This document shows, one piece after another, positions 57,621 through 64,000 of a stretch of DNA of 64,000 nt (position 1 is its first letter; each line of letters opens with the position of its first letter). The stretch lies in NCBI RefSeq assembly GCF_000227745.2, contig NC_018012.1:2526501-2590500 (forward strand), in the 5' to 3' direction. Source of the stretch: Thiocystis violascens DSM 198 (lineage in GTDB: Bacteria > Pseudomonadota > Gammaproteobacteria > Chromatiales > Chromatiaceae). The notes below the pieces were generated by a model. That model searched no databases, was not told the origin of the DNA, and worked only from the letters and a program-made list of their open reading frames with translations. The position numbers were made by a program, and so were the translations under genes.

Positions 57621-58832
57621 ATGCCCCTGACTGATGTCAAGATCCGCAACGCCAAGCCCACCGAGAAGCCGTTTCGCCTCTTCGATGGGCAGGGGCTTTA
57701 CCTGGAAGTCGCGCCCACGGGCGGCAAACTCTGGCGCTTCAAGTACCGCTTCGATGGCAAGGAGAAACGCTTAGGACTCGGGAGGTATCCCGCCACCGGA
57801 TTACGCGAAGCCCGGCAAGGCCGCGACGATCTGCGCGCGCTACTCCAACAGGGCATCGATCCCGGCGCCCGCCGCAAGGCCGACAAGATCGAGAAGCGCA
57901 TCCTGGCAGGGAACAGTTTTGAATTGGTTGGTCGGGAGTGGTACGGCAAGTTTTCGCCCGATTGGGCAGCGACCTATCAGCGCAAGATCCTTTCCAGCCT
58001 GGATCGCGATCTATTCCCCTGGATCGGCAGCCGTCCGATTGCCGAGATCGCCGCCCCCGAGTTGCTGGCGGCTGCTCGCCGTGTTGAATCCCGTGGAGCG
58101 CTGCACACGGCCCACCGGGTCATCCGCACCGCCGGGCAAATCTTCCGGTATGCCGTCGCCGCCGGATACGCCACCCGCGACCCGTCCGGCGATCTGCGCG
58201 GCGCGCTCCCGCCGGCGAAAGGGACGCACTTCGCATCGATCACGGACCCGGCGCGCGTGGGCGAACTGCTACGGATGATCGACGGCTACACCGGAACGCC
58301 TACTGTTTGCGCGGCGCTGAAGCTGGCACCGTTGGTCTTCGTTCGCCCCGGCGAGTTGCGCAAGGCCGAATGGACCGACATCGATCTTGACCGTGCCGAA
58401 TGGCGCTACCGCGTCACCAAGACCGACCAGGATCACATCGTTCCGCTCTCGACTCAGGCCGTCGCCATCCTGACGGACCTTCACCCGCTCACCGGACGCG
58501 GGCGTTATGCCTTTCCGTCCGCGCGGGGCGCGGATCGCCCGATGTCCGATAACGCCCTCCTCGCCGCCCTGCGTCGATTGGGCATCCCCAAGGACGAGAT
58601 GAGCGGGCACGGCTTCCGAGCGATGGCCCGCACCATCCTGGATGAGGTGTTGGGCTTCCGTCCCGACTTCATCGAGCACCAATTAGCCCATGCCGTGCGA
58701 GATCCCAACGGCAGAAGTTACAACCGCACTTCCCACCTTGAGTCGCGCAAGCTGATGATGCAGGCATGGTCGAATTACCTGGATGGAGTCAAGGCAGGCG
58801 GTAACGTCGTGGCGTTCAAGAAGGCGGGATAG
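57621..58832 (+). CDS. Tyrosine recombinase, P4-type integrase (DUF4102)
   Basis: 403 residues from the ATG at 57621, which gives the usual start PLTDVKIRNAKPTEKPFRLFDGQGLYLEV (DUF4102 arm-binding domain). The catalytic set is visible in the C-terminal part: Arg in FVRPGELRKAEW, HGFRAMARTIL (HxxR), His in EHQLAHA, and Tyr in RSYNRT. It is adjacent to the tRNA 3' end, as for integrases of this family. The longer frame to 57552 is less likely. Confidence 0.93.
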   Translation: MPLTDVKIRNAKPTEKPFRLFDGQGLYLEVAPTGGKLWRFKYRFDGKEKRLGLGRYPATGLREARQGRDDLRALLQQGIDPGARRKADKIEKRILAGNSFELVGREWYGKFSPDWAATYQRKILSSLDRDLFPWIGSRPIAEIAAPELLAAARRVESRGALHTAHRVIRTAGQIFRYAVAAGYATRDPSGDLRGALPPAKGTHFASITDPARVGELLRMIDGYTGTPTVCAALKLAPLVFVRPGELRKAEWTDIDLDRAEWRYRVTKTDQDHIVPLSTQAVAILTDLHPLTGRGRYAFPSARGADRPMSDNALLAALRRLGIPKDEMSGHGFRAMARTILDEVLGFRPDFIEHQLAHAVRDPNGRSYNRTSHLESRKLMMQAWSNYLDGVKAGGNVVAFKKAG

Positions 58833-58912
58833 CCCCAGACAGCAACAAGCCCCGAGACGGCACCATCCGCCCCGAGGCTTTGACCACCACCAACCTAGAG
58901 AGAGGTTCGGCC

Positions 58913-59587
58913 ATGGCTGAAGAGAAGATTACCGTATCTCACGATGAACCACCCGACCTTAGTCGCCGTTGTCTGCATGAATCAATGAAACGACTGGAAG
59001 ACAATACGTTCGGTAGCGAATTCAATACCGCGATAAAAACAAACCTGATCCCGCTTTGGCTTGTCCCATATTTCTTTTGTCTATCGCCCGCCGGATCTGG
59101 CGCGATAATCGATAAGACTCTCCCGATTTGCTATGAGCGGTTCATCCGTGCGTTGGATGATGCCGTTTTGTATTGCGAGATACGCCATAGAGATCCGATA
59201 ACCCGGATGTATTCCGCCACGCCAATGCAGCTTGAATCCCTGTTTTTCGCGTCTGATCTGGATATGTGGGCATACAATTCGCACGGGTTACGCATGGCGA
59301 CACCGCCCGAAGAGCCGAGCATTGACGGGTTTGTCAAGGACAAATTGCCCGCGCTCGCGCCCGCGCCCGATGCAATCGATAGACCCCTTCGCAACATAGA
59401 GCGTCAAACGCTGCTGATCATCATCGCGGCGCTTGCGAGTGAAGCCAAGATCGACATTACACGACATGAAGCCGCTGGCAGCGTCATTGAAAAGCTGACC
59501 GATGAACTTGGATCGCATTTGGATGCGGGCACCATCGCCCGGCACCTGAAGCGGTGCCCCGAGGCGATTAACGACCGCAAGAAATAA
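58913..59587 (+). CDS. Hypothetical protein of the integrated element
   Basis: 224 residues. No recognised family. The C-terminal 60 residues (RQTLLIIIAALASEAKIDIT and GSHLDAGTIARHLKRCPEA) resemble a pattern found at the end of many proteins on phage and plasmid-like elements, where it looks like a helical adaptor. The start at 58913 follows AGAGAGG. Base usage is poorer in GC than in the neighbours. Confidence 0.75.
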   Translation: MAEEKITVSHDEPPDLSRRCLHESMKRLEDNTFGSEFNTAIKTNLIPLWLVPYFFCLSPAGSGAIIDKTLPICYERFIRALDDAVLYCEIRHRDPITRMYSATPMQLESLFFASDLDMWAYNSHGLRMATPPEEPSIDGFVKDKLPALAPAPDAIDRPLRNIERQTLLIIIAALASEAKIDITRHEAAGSVIEKLTDELGSHLDAGTIARHLKRCPEAINDRKK

Positions 59588-59593
59588 CCCCGC

Positions 59594-59638
59594 AATCCTC
59601 ACGACGCTCGCGAGGATTCTTATCGATCCTCATGAGGA
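59594..59638. promoter_or_regulatory. Two inverted repeats upstream of alpA
   Basis: AATCCTC and GAGGATT (59594-59618), then the perfect 12-bp palindrome TCCTCATGAGGA (59627-59638). Both share a CCTC/GAGG core. They lie in the 115-bp gap between the unknown gene and alpA and may be operator sites, with the first possibly a terminator. Confidence 0.45.
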
Positions 59639-59702
59639 CGCATCTCAAGCAAGCCCGCCTACTATCGTCCCGCAATGTTCAACACCACAGCGAGACGACT
59701 TA

Positions 59703-59909
59703 ATGAAGGCAAACACACAACCCCCCGCAACGGCCCGAATCCTGCGACTGCCAGAGGTTGCCGCGCGCATCGGCATGAGCCGATCCAGCGTCTATCTGCT
59801 GATGAATCGCGGGCAATTCCCAAAATCGGTCAAGTTGTCCCTTCGCGCTGTTGGCTGGCGAGAGAGCGAAATCGACGAATGGGCCAATTCGCGCCCGTCC
59901 GCTGCTTAG
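59703..59909 (+). CDS. alpA: AlpA family transcriptional regulator
   Basis: 68 residues, a MerR-like HTH protein of the AlpA family: ILRLPEVAARIGMSRSSVYLLMNRGQFPKSVKLSLRAVGWRESEIDEWANSR. AlpA of P4-like and related elements activates or controls integrase or excision genes. Two palindromes lie just upstream. Confidence 0.93.
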   Translation: MKANTQPPATARILRLPEVAARIGMSRSSVYLLMNRGQFPKSVKLSLRAVGWRESEIDEWANSRPSAA

Positions 59910-59924
59910 AGAGAGGGACGCCCC

Positions 59925-60302
59925 ATGACAGACCCAACCCACGCGAAACCAGCCAGCGCCACGCGCCCCACAACGGAACAGCAAAACCGCATGAACTGGC
60001 TTGAAACTACGTTTGGACTCGGAGGGATCGACCTGCGCGAACACATCATTCTAACGGAGGCAGACGGAGCGCCTGACCCGACCGCCGCGCTGGAACTGGA
60101 ATGGCTGAATCAACGTAGACGCCAGATCCTGAGCGCATTCGACAAGAAATACTTCAGGAACAAGCGGAGGCGACCCCCAAAAGAAAACGCCCCGCTGGTC
60201 CGCGAGACCACCGAGGCGCTTGATTTGGGTTCCCCGACCCGTTTACTCTGTGCCGTCGCCGAATCCCTTGCCGGGGATTCGGCGTCAAGCTCCGACCGCT
60301 AA
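59925..60302 (+). CDS. Hypothetical protein of the integrated element
   Basis: 125 residues, highly charged, with a central helical block (ELEWLNQRRRQILSAFDKKYFRNKRRRPPKE). No family recognised. Starts 15 bp after alpA. Confidence 0.65.
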   Translation: MTDPTHAKPASATRPTTEQQNRMNWLETTFGLGGIDLREHIILTEADGAPDPTAALELEWLNQRRRQILSAFDKKYFRNKRRRPPKENAPLVRETTEALDLGSPTRLLCAVAESLAGDSASSSDR

Positions 60303-60419
60303 GACGATCCGAGCACCGGCATGGACAAGTATAGCCTATGGGTCAGTGCGTCCGCACCCGCCCGCCGTCCGCGCCTCTGCCCCGCCTTGCGATCGGTCCC
60401 TTCCCTTGGAGACCGACAC

Positions 60420-60737
60420 ATGAACAACCGAAACCCCGCACACGACCAACTTGCCCGGCGCGTCTTCGATGCCCTGGCCTATCCCAATTCCACCTTGACC
60501 GATCTGCTGGACGAAGCCTTGCGGATGGTGACCGGCTTATCTGACCTGCTGGCGGTCCATGGCGACACGGCAAACTTTCACGGACTCAGCATTGAAGCAG
60601 TCCATGTAGACGCCGCCGCCGCGTCGATCCGTCAACAGGCTCGCTTAATCGCCGCCCTGGTCGCGCAACTGACCGACGAAAACCGCCGCCTGACGGTTGC
60701 CCTGGAAGCCCAAGCGGGACCGGAGGCGTTGTCATGA
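60420..60737 (+). CDS. Small hypothetical protein of the integrated element
   Basis: 105 residues from the ATG at 60420. Helical, ending in a coiled coil-like segment (IRQQARLIAALVAQLTDENRRLTVALEAQ). The 117-bp gap upstream holds no recognised gene. Overlaps the next gene by 4 bp, so the two are translationally coupled. Confidence 0.65.
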   Translation: MNNRNPAHDQLARRVFDALAYPNSTLTDLLDEALRMVTGLSDLLAVHGDTANFHGLSIEAVHVDAAAASIRQQARLIAALVAQLTDENRRLTVALEAQAGPEALS

Positions 60738-61000
60738 TCGGCATACTGAATCAGCTCAAGATTCACGCACTAACTTGGTTGGAAGACCCGAGACACATTG
60801 ATCGTTTACCTCTCTGGACGGTCAAGTACATTCTCATGTCTCAAGGGCTATTCGGCTTGGTCATGAGTCGCAAGATCGACGCCGCGGGTAAAGAACTGGA
60901 CAGCCTTCGTTCAGAGCTTGATGCAGAAATAAAAGCCGCCAAAGACAGGGCCGGGCACACGCATCCAGCGATCAACAAAGATCGGGGTGAACAGTCATGA
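60734..61000 (+). CDS. Small hypothetical protein before the primase gene
   Basis: 88 residues, helical, with a hydrophobic patch (WTVKYILMSQGLFGLVM) and a charged coiled-coil end (GKELDSLRSELDAEIKAAKDR). Its start overlaps the previous stop by 4 bp and its stop overlaps the primase start by 4 bp. Confidence 0.65.
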   Translation: MIGILNQLKIHALTWLEDPRHIDRLPLWTVKYILMSQGLFGLVMSRKIDAAGKELDSLRSELDAEIKAAKDRAGHTHPAINKDRGEQS

Positions 61001-63978
61001 CCGCCGCCCCTCAAACCGGAGGGGCGAAAGCCCCCTCATCAAAGACCCGCGCCAATCTCCCCCCCGAGATCCGCGCCAACCTCGCCGCGCACATGCCAAG
61101 CACCCCAGAGGCCGCCCACGAGACGCCGCCGCTTGCTGCGTACTTCCAAGAACTCGCCGCCGATGGCGAACCGTCTGAGCCGCTGGCGTTTGAGACCAGC
61201 GCCAAGGGCACACCCACGCCTCATCCAGCCAAGGCCCAGCGCGCGCCACGCATCGGCGAAGACCTGGAACGCATCCGCGACGCCTTATTTTGCGTCCCCC
61301 CGGATGACCGCGACACCTGGATCAAGATGGGCATGGCGATCAAGAGCGAGATCGGCGAGGCCGGGCGCGAACTCTGGGAGAACTGGTCCCAGGCGGCGGA
61401 CGCCTACAACGCCGCCGATGCCCGCGACGTGTGGAAATCCTTCACGGCCACCGGCAAGGTCAAGCTCGGAACGCTCTTTCACGAGGCCAAGCAAAACGGC
61501 TGGCGCGACCGCGACCCGCTACCGCCACCAACACCTGAAGAGATCGCCGAACGCAAGCGCCAAGCCGACGAGCAAGCCCGAAAAGCGGCCGAGGATCTGG
61601 CCCGCGAGCAAGCCGAAACCGCCCGCCGGGCGCTGTCGGTCTGGACCGCATCAAGCCCGGCTGACCCCAACCACCCGTACCTCGTCAGGAAGGGCATCGC
61701 CCCGACCGAGAAGCTGCTACAGATCGACGCGAACGAGGCGGCCATCCTGCTGGGGTATCACCCGCAATCCCGCGGCGCGAGGCTGCAAGGCCCGCTGCTG
61801 GTCGCGCCGATCCAGATCGACGGACGCCCGCATCTGTCGAGTCTCGAACTGATCGACGGCGACGGACGCAAGACAGCGTTGACGGGGAGGGGCACCAAGA
61901 CCGGCGGGTATTGGGCGGCGCAGTTTCTGCAGGACGATCCCGGCGACGGCTTCGCCCTGCTGATCGCCGAAGGCGTGGCGACGGCGCTTTCCGCAAAGGC
62001 CGCGACCGGACGCCCCCTCATTGCGGCGCTATCGCTCGGGAACGTCCCCAAGGTCTTGCAGGCGATGCGGGCGCGCTATCCCCAGGCGCCCCTGCTGCTG
62101 CTGGCCGATCTGGACAAGAAAACCGGCAAACCGGATCCCAAGGTTGCGAGCGCGGCAAAGTCTGTGGGCGCGGCGCTGGCGGCCCCCGACTTCGGCCCCG
62201 ACCGCCCCGAGGGCGCGACCGACTTCAACGATTTGCACCAGGCAAGCGGTCTGGAACCCGTGTGGCGCCAGATCGAGGGGGCGATTTCAGAGGCGAAAAA
62301 CAGTACATGCATTCAAGAAAATTCTTCAGCCAAAAAAAGTAAAAATCCTTCCGATCCTTCCGGTACGCGGGTTCAATCCCTCCGGGACTCCTCCGGAACT
62401 TCTAAAGATCCTTCCGGTACGCGGGTTCAATCCCTCCGGGACTCCTCCGGAACCTCTCAGAAATCGGGCGAATCGTTTCGGGGATGCCTGACGTATGAGC
62501 CGGACAACGGCCCCATGAGACGCCTGATCGACTCCCAGGCCGCCGCCGCGATTGCCGCGCATCTGGTCGGACGCCTCGCATGGGACGCGGACGCGGGCGC
62601 GTGGATGACGTGGCAGGTGACGCACTGGGAGCCGCTTCTGAATGCCGCACCCGCCGAGAAGTTGATCGCCGATGCGGTCGAGGAGGGAACGCGCCCGATT
62701 GGGTATCGCGTCGCCTATCTGGCCGGGATCACCACCATCATCCAACGACGCGGGATTTTGCCAGCGCCCAACTGGCCGCCCAATGTAGTGCCCTTCGCCA
62801 ATGGTCTGTTGAATCTGGAATCGGGCACGCTGACCCCGGCGACGCCGCGCTTTGCGCTCAATTGGGTCTTGCCCTGGAACTATGACAAGCAAGCCGATTG
62901 CCCGGCGGTCAAGGCATGGTTGCTGCGCTCGGTAGACGGCCAAGACCCCGAGACCGTGGAACTCCTCCGCGCGTGGCTGGCGGCGCTGATCCGAGGTCTA
63001 CCGCTTCAGTATTTCCTGACCCTGATCGGTCGCGGAGGATCGGGCAAGGGGACGTTCCAGCGTCTCGCCGCCGCGCTGGTCGGAATCCGCAACGTCGCGG
63101 TGACGGATTTAGCGAGGCTGGAGAACCGCCCCTTCGAGACGGCGTTGCTCTACGGGAAGCGGCTGTGCATGGTGAATGAGGCGGGGAAGTACGGCGGGAC
63201 CGTTGATGTGCTCAAAGCCATTACCGGCGGGGATCATATCCCGATGGAGCGCAAACACGTTCAGCAATCCGGATCGTTTGTGTTTCGCGGTCTGGTCTTG
63301 ATGGCGACCAACGAGCCGATTATCGCGACCGACGCGACCAGCGGGTTAGAGCGTCGCCGCCTGACCGTTCGGTTTCCCTATTCGGCCACGCCGCACGAAA
63401 AAGCCGCATGGATGAGCAAGGGAGGCGAGGAAGCCGTCTTGCATGCCGAGATCCCTGGCTTGATTCGCTGGCTGCTTGAGATGCCCGTGGACGACATCCG
63501 CGCGCGTCTCGCCTCGCCGCCGCAACGTGTCGCCGCCGAAAACCTGCTCGGGATGGCCGCGGGAAACTCGGTTGCGGAATGGATGCTGGAAAACTGTACG
63601 CCAGTGGTAGACGACAAGATCGGGGTGCAGATCGGATCCAAGAAGCCCGCTTACGGCGGAGGCTACGAGTATTCAGAGGTTCGCCTGTATCCGCATTACC
63701 TTCAGTGGTGCGACGAAACCGGGAGGAGCCACCCTGTCGCGATCCGTAAATTCTCGGATGTGGCGTCCGACATCGCCGAACACCTTGGCTATTCGGTCAA
63801 AAAAAGCCGAGACGCCACGACGCGCGCGACGCACCTGATCGGGCTTCGGCTGCGCCAAAACTGGGAAGAGCCGTATAGCTGGATCACCTTCCGGAGGAGT
63901 GAGCCGGAGGAATCGGAGGAGTCCGGAGGAGTCTCCGGAGGGATTGAGCCCGCGTACCGGAAGGATCGGAGGAGTTAA
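60997..63978 (+). CDS. P4-type primase/helicase with internal repeats
   Basis: 993 residues. Residues about 88-170 form a PriCT-2-like domain (ERIRDALFCVPPDDRDTWIKMGMAIK). A Toprim segment follows (GFALLIAEGVATALSAKAA and LLLLADLD, about 325-375). Residues about 453-488 are a low-complexity linker made of two 18-residue copies of DPSGTRVQSLRDSSGTS. After it lies a superfamily 3 D5-type helicase with the Walker A LIGRGGSGKGTFQR (near 677) and LCMVNEAGKYGGTVDVLK. The last 20 residues are encoded by an inverted copy of the repeat. It would initiate replication of the element. Contains no frameshift. Confidence 0.92.
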   Translation: MTAAPQTGGAKAPSSKTRANLPPEIRANLAAHMPSTPEAAHETPPLAAYFQELAADGEPSEPLAFETSAKGTPTPHPAKAQRAPRIGEDLERIRDALFCVPPDDRDTWIKMGMAIKSEIGEAGRELWENWSQAADAYNAADARDVWKSFTATGKVKLGTLFHEAKQNGWRDRDPLPPPTPEEIAERKRQADEQARKAAEDLAREQAETARRALSVWTASSPADPNHPYLVRKGIAPTEKLLQIDANEAAILLGYHPQSRGARLQGPLLVAPIQIDGRPHLSSLELIDGDGRKTALTGRGTKTGGYWAAQFLQDDPGDGFALLIAEGVATALSAKAATGRPLIAALSLGNVPKVLQAMRARYPQAPLLLLADLDKKTGKPDPKVASAAKSVGAALAAPDFGPDRPEGATDFNDLHQASGLEPVWRQIEGAISEAKNSTCIQENSSAKKSKNPSDPSGTRVQSLRDSSGTSKDPSGTRVQSLRDSSGTSQKSGESFRGCLTYEPDNGPMRRLIDSQAAAAIAAHLVGRLAWDADAGAWMTWQVTHWEPLLNAAPAEKLIADAVEEGTRPIGYRVAYLAGITTIIQRRGILPAPNWPPNVVPFANGLLNLESGTLTPATPRFALNWVLPWNYDKQADCPAVKAWLLRSVDGQDPETVELLRAWLAALIRGLPLQYFLTLIGRGGSGKGTFQRLAAALVGIRNVAVTDLARLENRPFETALLYGKRLCMVNEAGKYGGTVDVLKAITGGDHIPMERKHVQQSGSFVFRGLVLMATNEPIIATDATSGLERRRLTVRFPYSATPHEKAAWMSKGGEEAVLHAEIPGLIRWLLEMPVDDIRARLASPPQRVAAENLLGMAAGNSVAEWMLENCTPVVDDKIGVQIGSKKPAYGGGYEYSEVRLYPHYLQWCDETGRSHPVAIRKFSDVASDIAEHLGYSVKKSRDATTRATHLIGLRLRQNWEEPYSWITFRRSEPEESEESGGVSGGIEPAYRKDRRS
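62353..62460 (+). repeat. Two 54-bp direct repeats inside the primase gene
   Basis: Two contiguous copies beginning GATCCTTCCGGTACGCGGGT, 62353-62406 and 62407-62460, differing only at their last few bases. They encode the 18-residue unit of the primase linker. The preceding sequence also has a partial ATCCTTCC. Confidence 0.95.
63920..63967 (-). repeat. Inverted copy of the 54-bp repeat at the end of the primase gene
   Basis: On the minus strand it begins GATCCTTCCGGTACGCGGGC at 63967 and continues in register with the internal copies apart from one substitution and a small insertion. Here it is read as the C-terminal residues SGGIEPAYRKDR, a different frame and strand from the linker. Confidence 0.9.
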
Positions 63979-64000
63979 AGGCAAAACTTTGTTCCAAAAA

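Larger units (their letters stand above)
57437..64000 (+). mobile_element. tRNA-Arg integrated P4-like element, right end outside window
   Basis: The 3' part of tRNA-Arg(CCU), then a tyrosine integrase, AlpA regulator, small unknown genes and a P4-type primase/helicase run in one direction to the window edge. This is the layout of P4-like satellites and similar integrative elements. The direct repeat of the tRNA end that would mark the right attachment site was not found in the window, so the element extends further. Phage structural genes and cargo are not seen. Confidence 0.8.

Noticed and set aside
57621..58832. Tyrosine recombinase as the integron integrase for the cassette array
   Set aside because: It has a DUF4102 N-terminus and lies at a tRNA, as in P4-type integrases; the extra IntI-specific motif was not seen, and the array is 8 kb away.
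62353..62460. Direct repeats considered as a CRISPR array
   Set aside because: The copies are contiguous, with no spacers, in frame within a primase gene, and a third copy is inverted elsewhere.

Overview
The window reads as a chromosome segment of a purple sulfur gammaproteobacterium, most likely Chromatiaceae. The GC-rich coding sequence, the gammaproteobacterial gene orders and an adjacent ppsR-bphP pair (the light and redox control of photosynthesis genes in anoxygenic phototrophs) all point there. The species cannot be fixed from the sequence.

Positions 1-18.8 kb hold the division and cell wall (dcw) cluster on the minus strand, in transcription order mraZ, rsmH, ftsL, ftsI, murF, mraY, murD, ftsW, murG, murC, murB, ddlB, ftsQ, ftsA, ftsZ, lpxC, then dciA (convergent) and a truncated M23 peptidase at the left edge. 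Many genes overlap by ATGA junctions, so this looks like one operon. A sigma70-type promoter and three phased MraZ boxes precede mraZ. murE is absent between ftsI and murF, and murD carries a copy of an intergenic repeat inside its reading frame. RNase P RNA follows, then rsmI (minus) and lpoA-yraN-BON lipoprotein (plus), matching the Pseudomonas/Escherichia order without diaA.

Positions 23.3-34.5 kb hold a GlcD-type flavoprotein, a large membrane coiled-coil protein with two small neighbours, and a three-gene signalling operon (CHASE-like histidine kinase, single-domain receiver, REC-REC-PAS-GGDEF-EAL protein). Positions 34.7-44.1 kb hold central carbon metabolism on the minus strand: tkt, gap, pgk, pyk, a hypothetical gene and fba. 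A small accessory block (HEPN-like, Uma2, orphan HicB) lies between gap and pgk.

A thioredoxin-fold gene and metK precede the most unusual part, 46.7-49.4 kb: a row of small genes of unknown function separated by attC-like recombination sites. This is an integron cassette array without a visible integrase (CALIN). It is bounded by two inverted copies of a 68-bp repeat. After it come toxin-antitoxin debris, a chemoreceptor, EVE and SET-domain genes, and the bphP/ppsR pair.

From the tRNA-Arg(CCU) at 57.4 kb to the right edge lies an integrated element: tyrosine integrase, AlpA regulator, small unknown genes and a P4-type primase/helicase. Its far end is outside the window. Short intergenic repeats of several families (REPIN pairs, GATGGG palindromes, GAAGCCGTTC palindromes) are scattered throughout.
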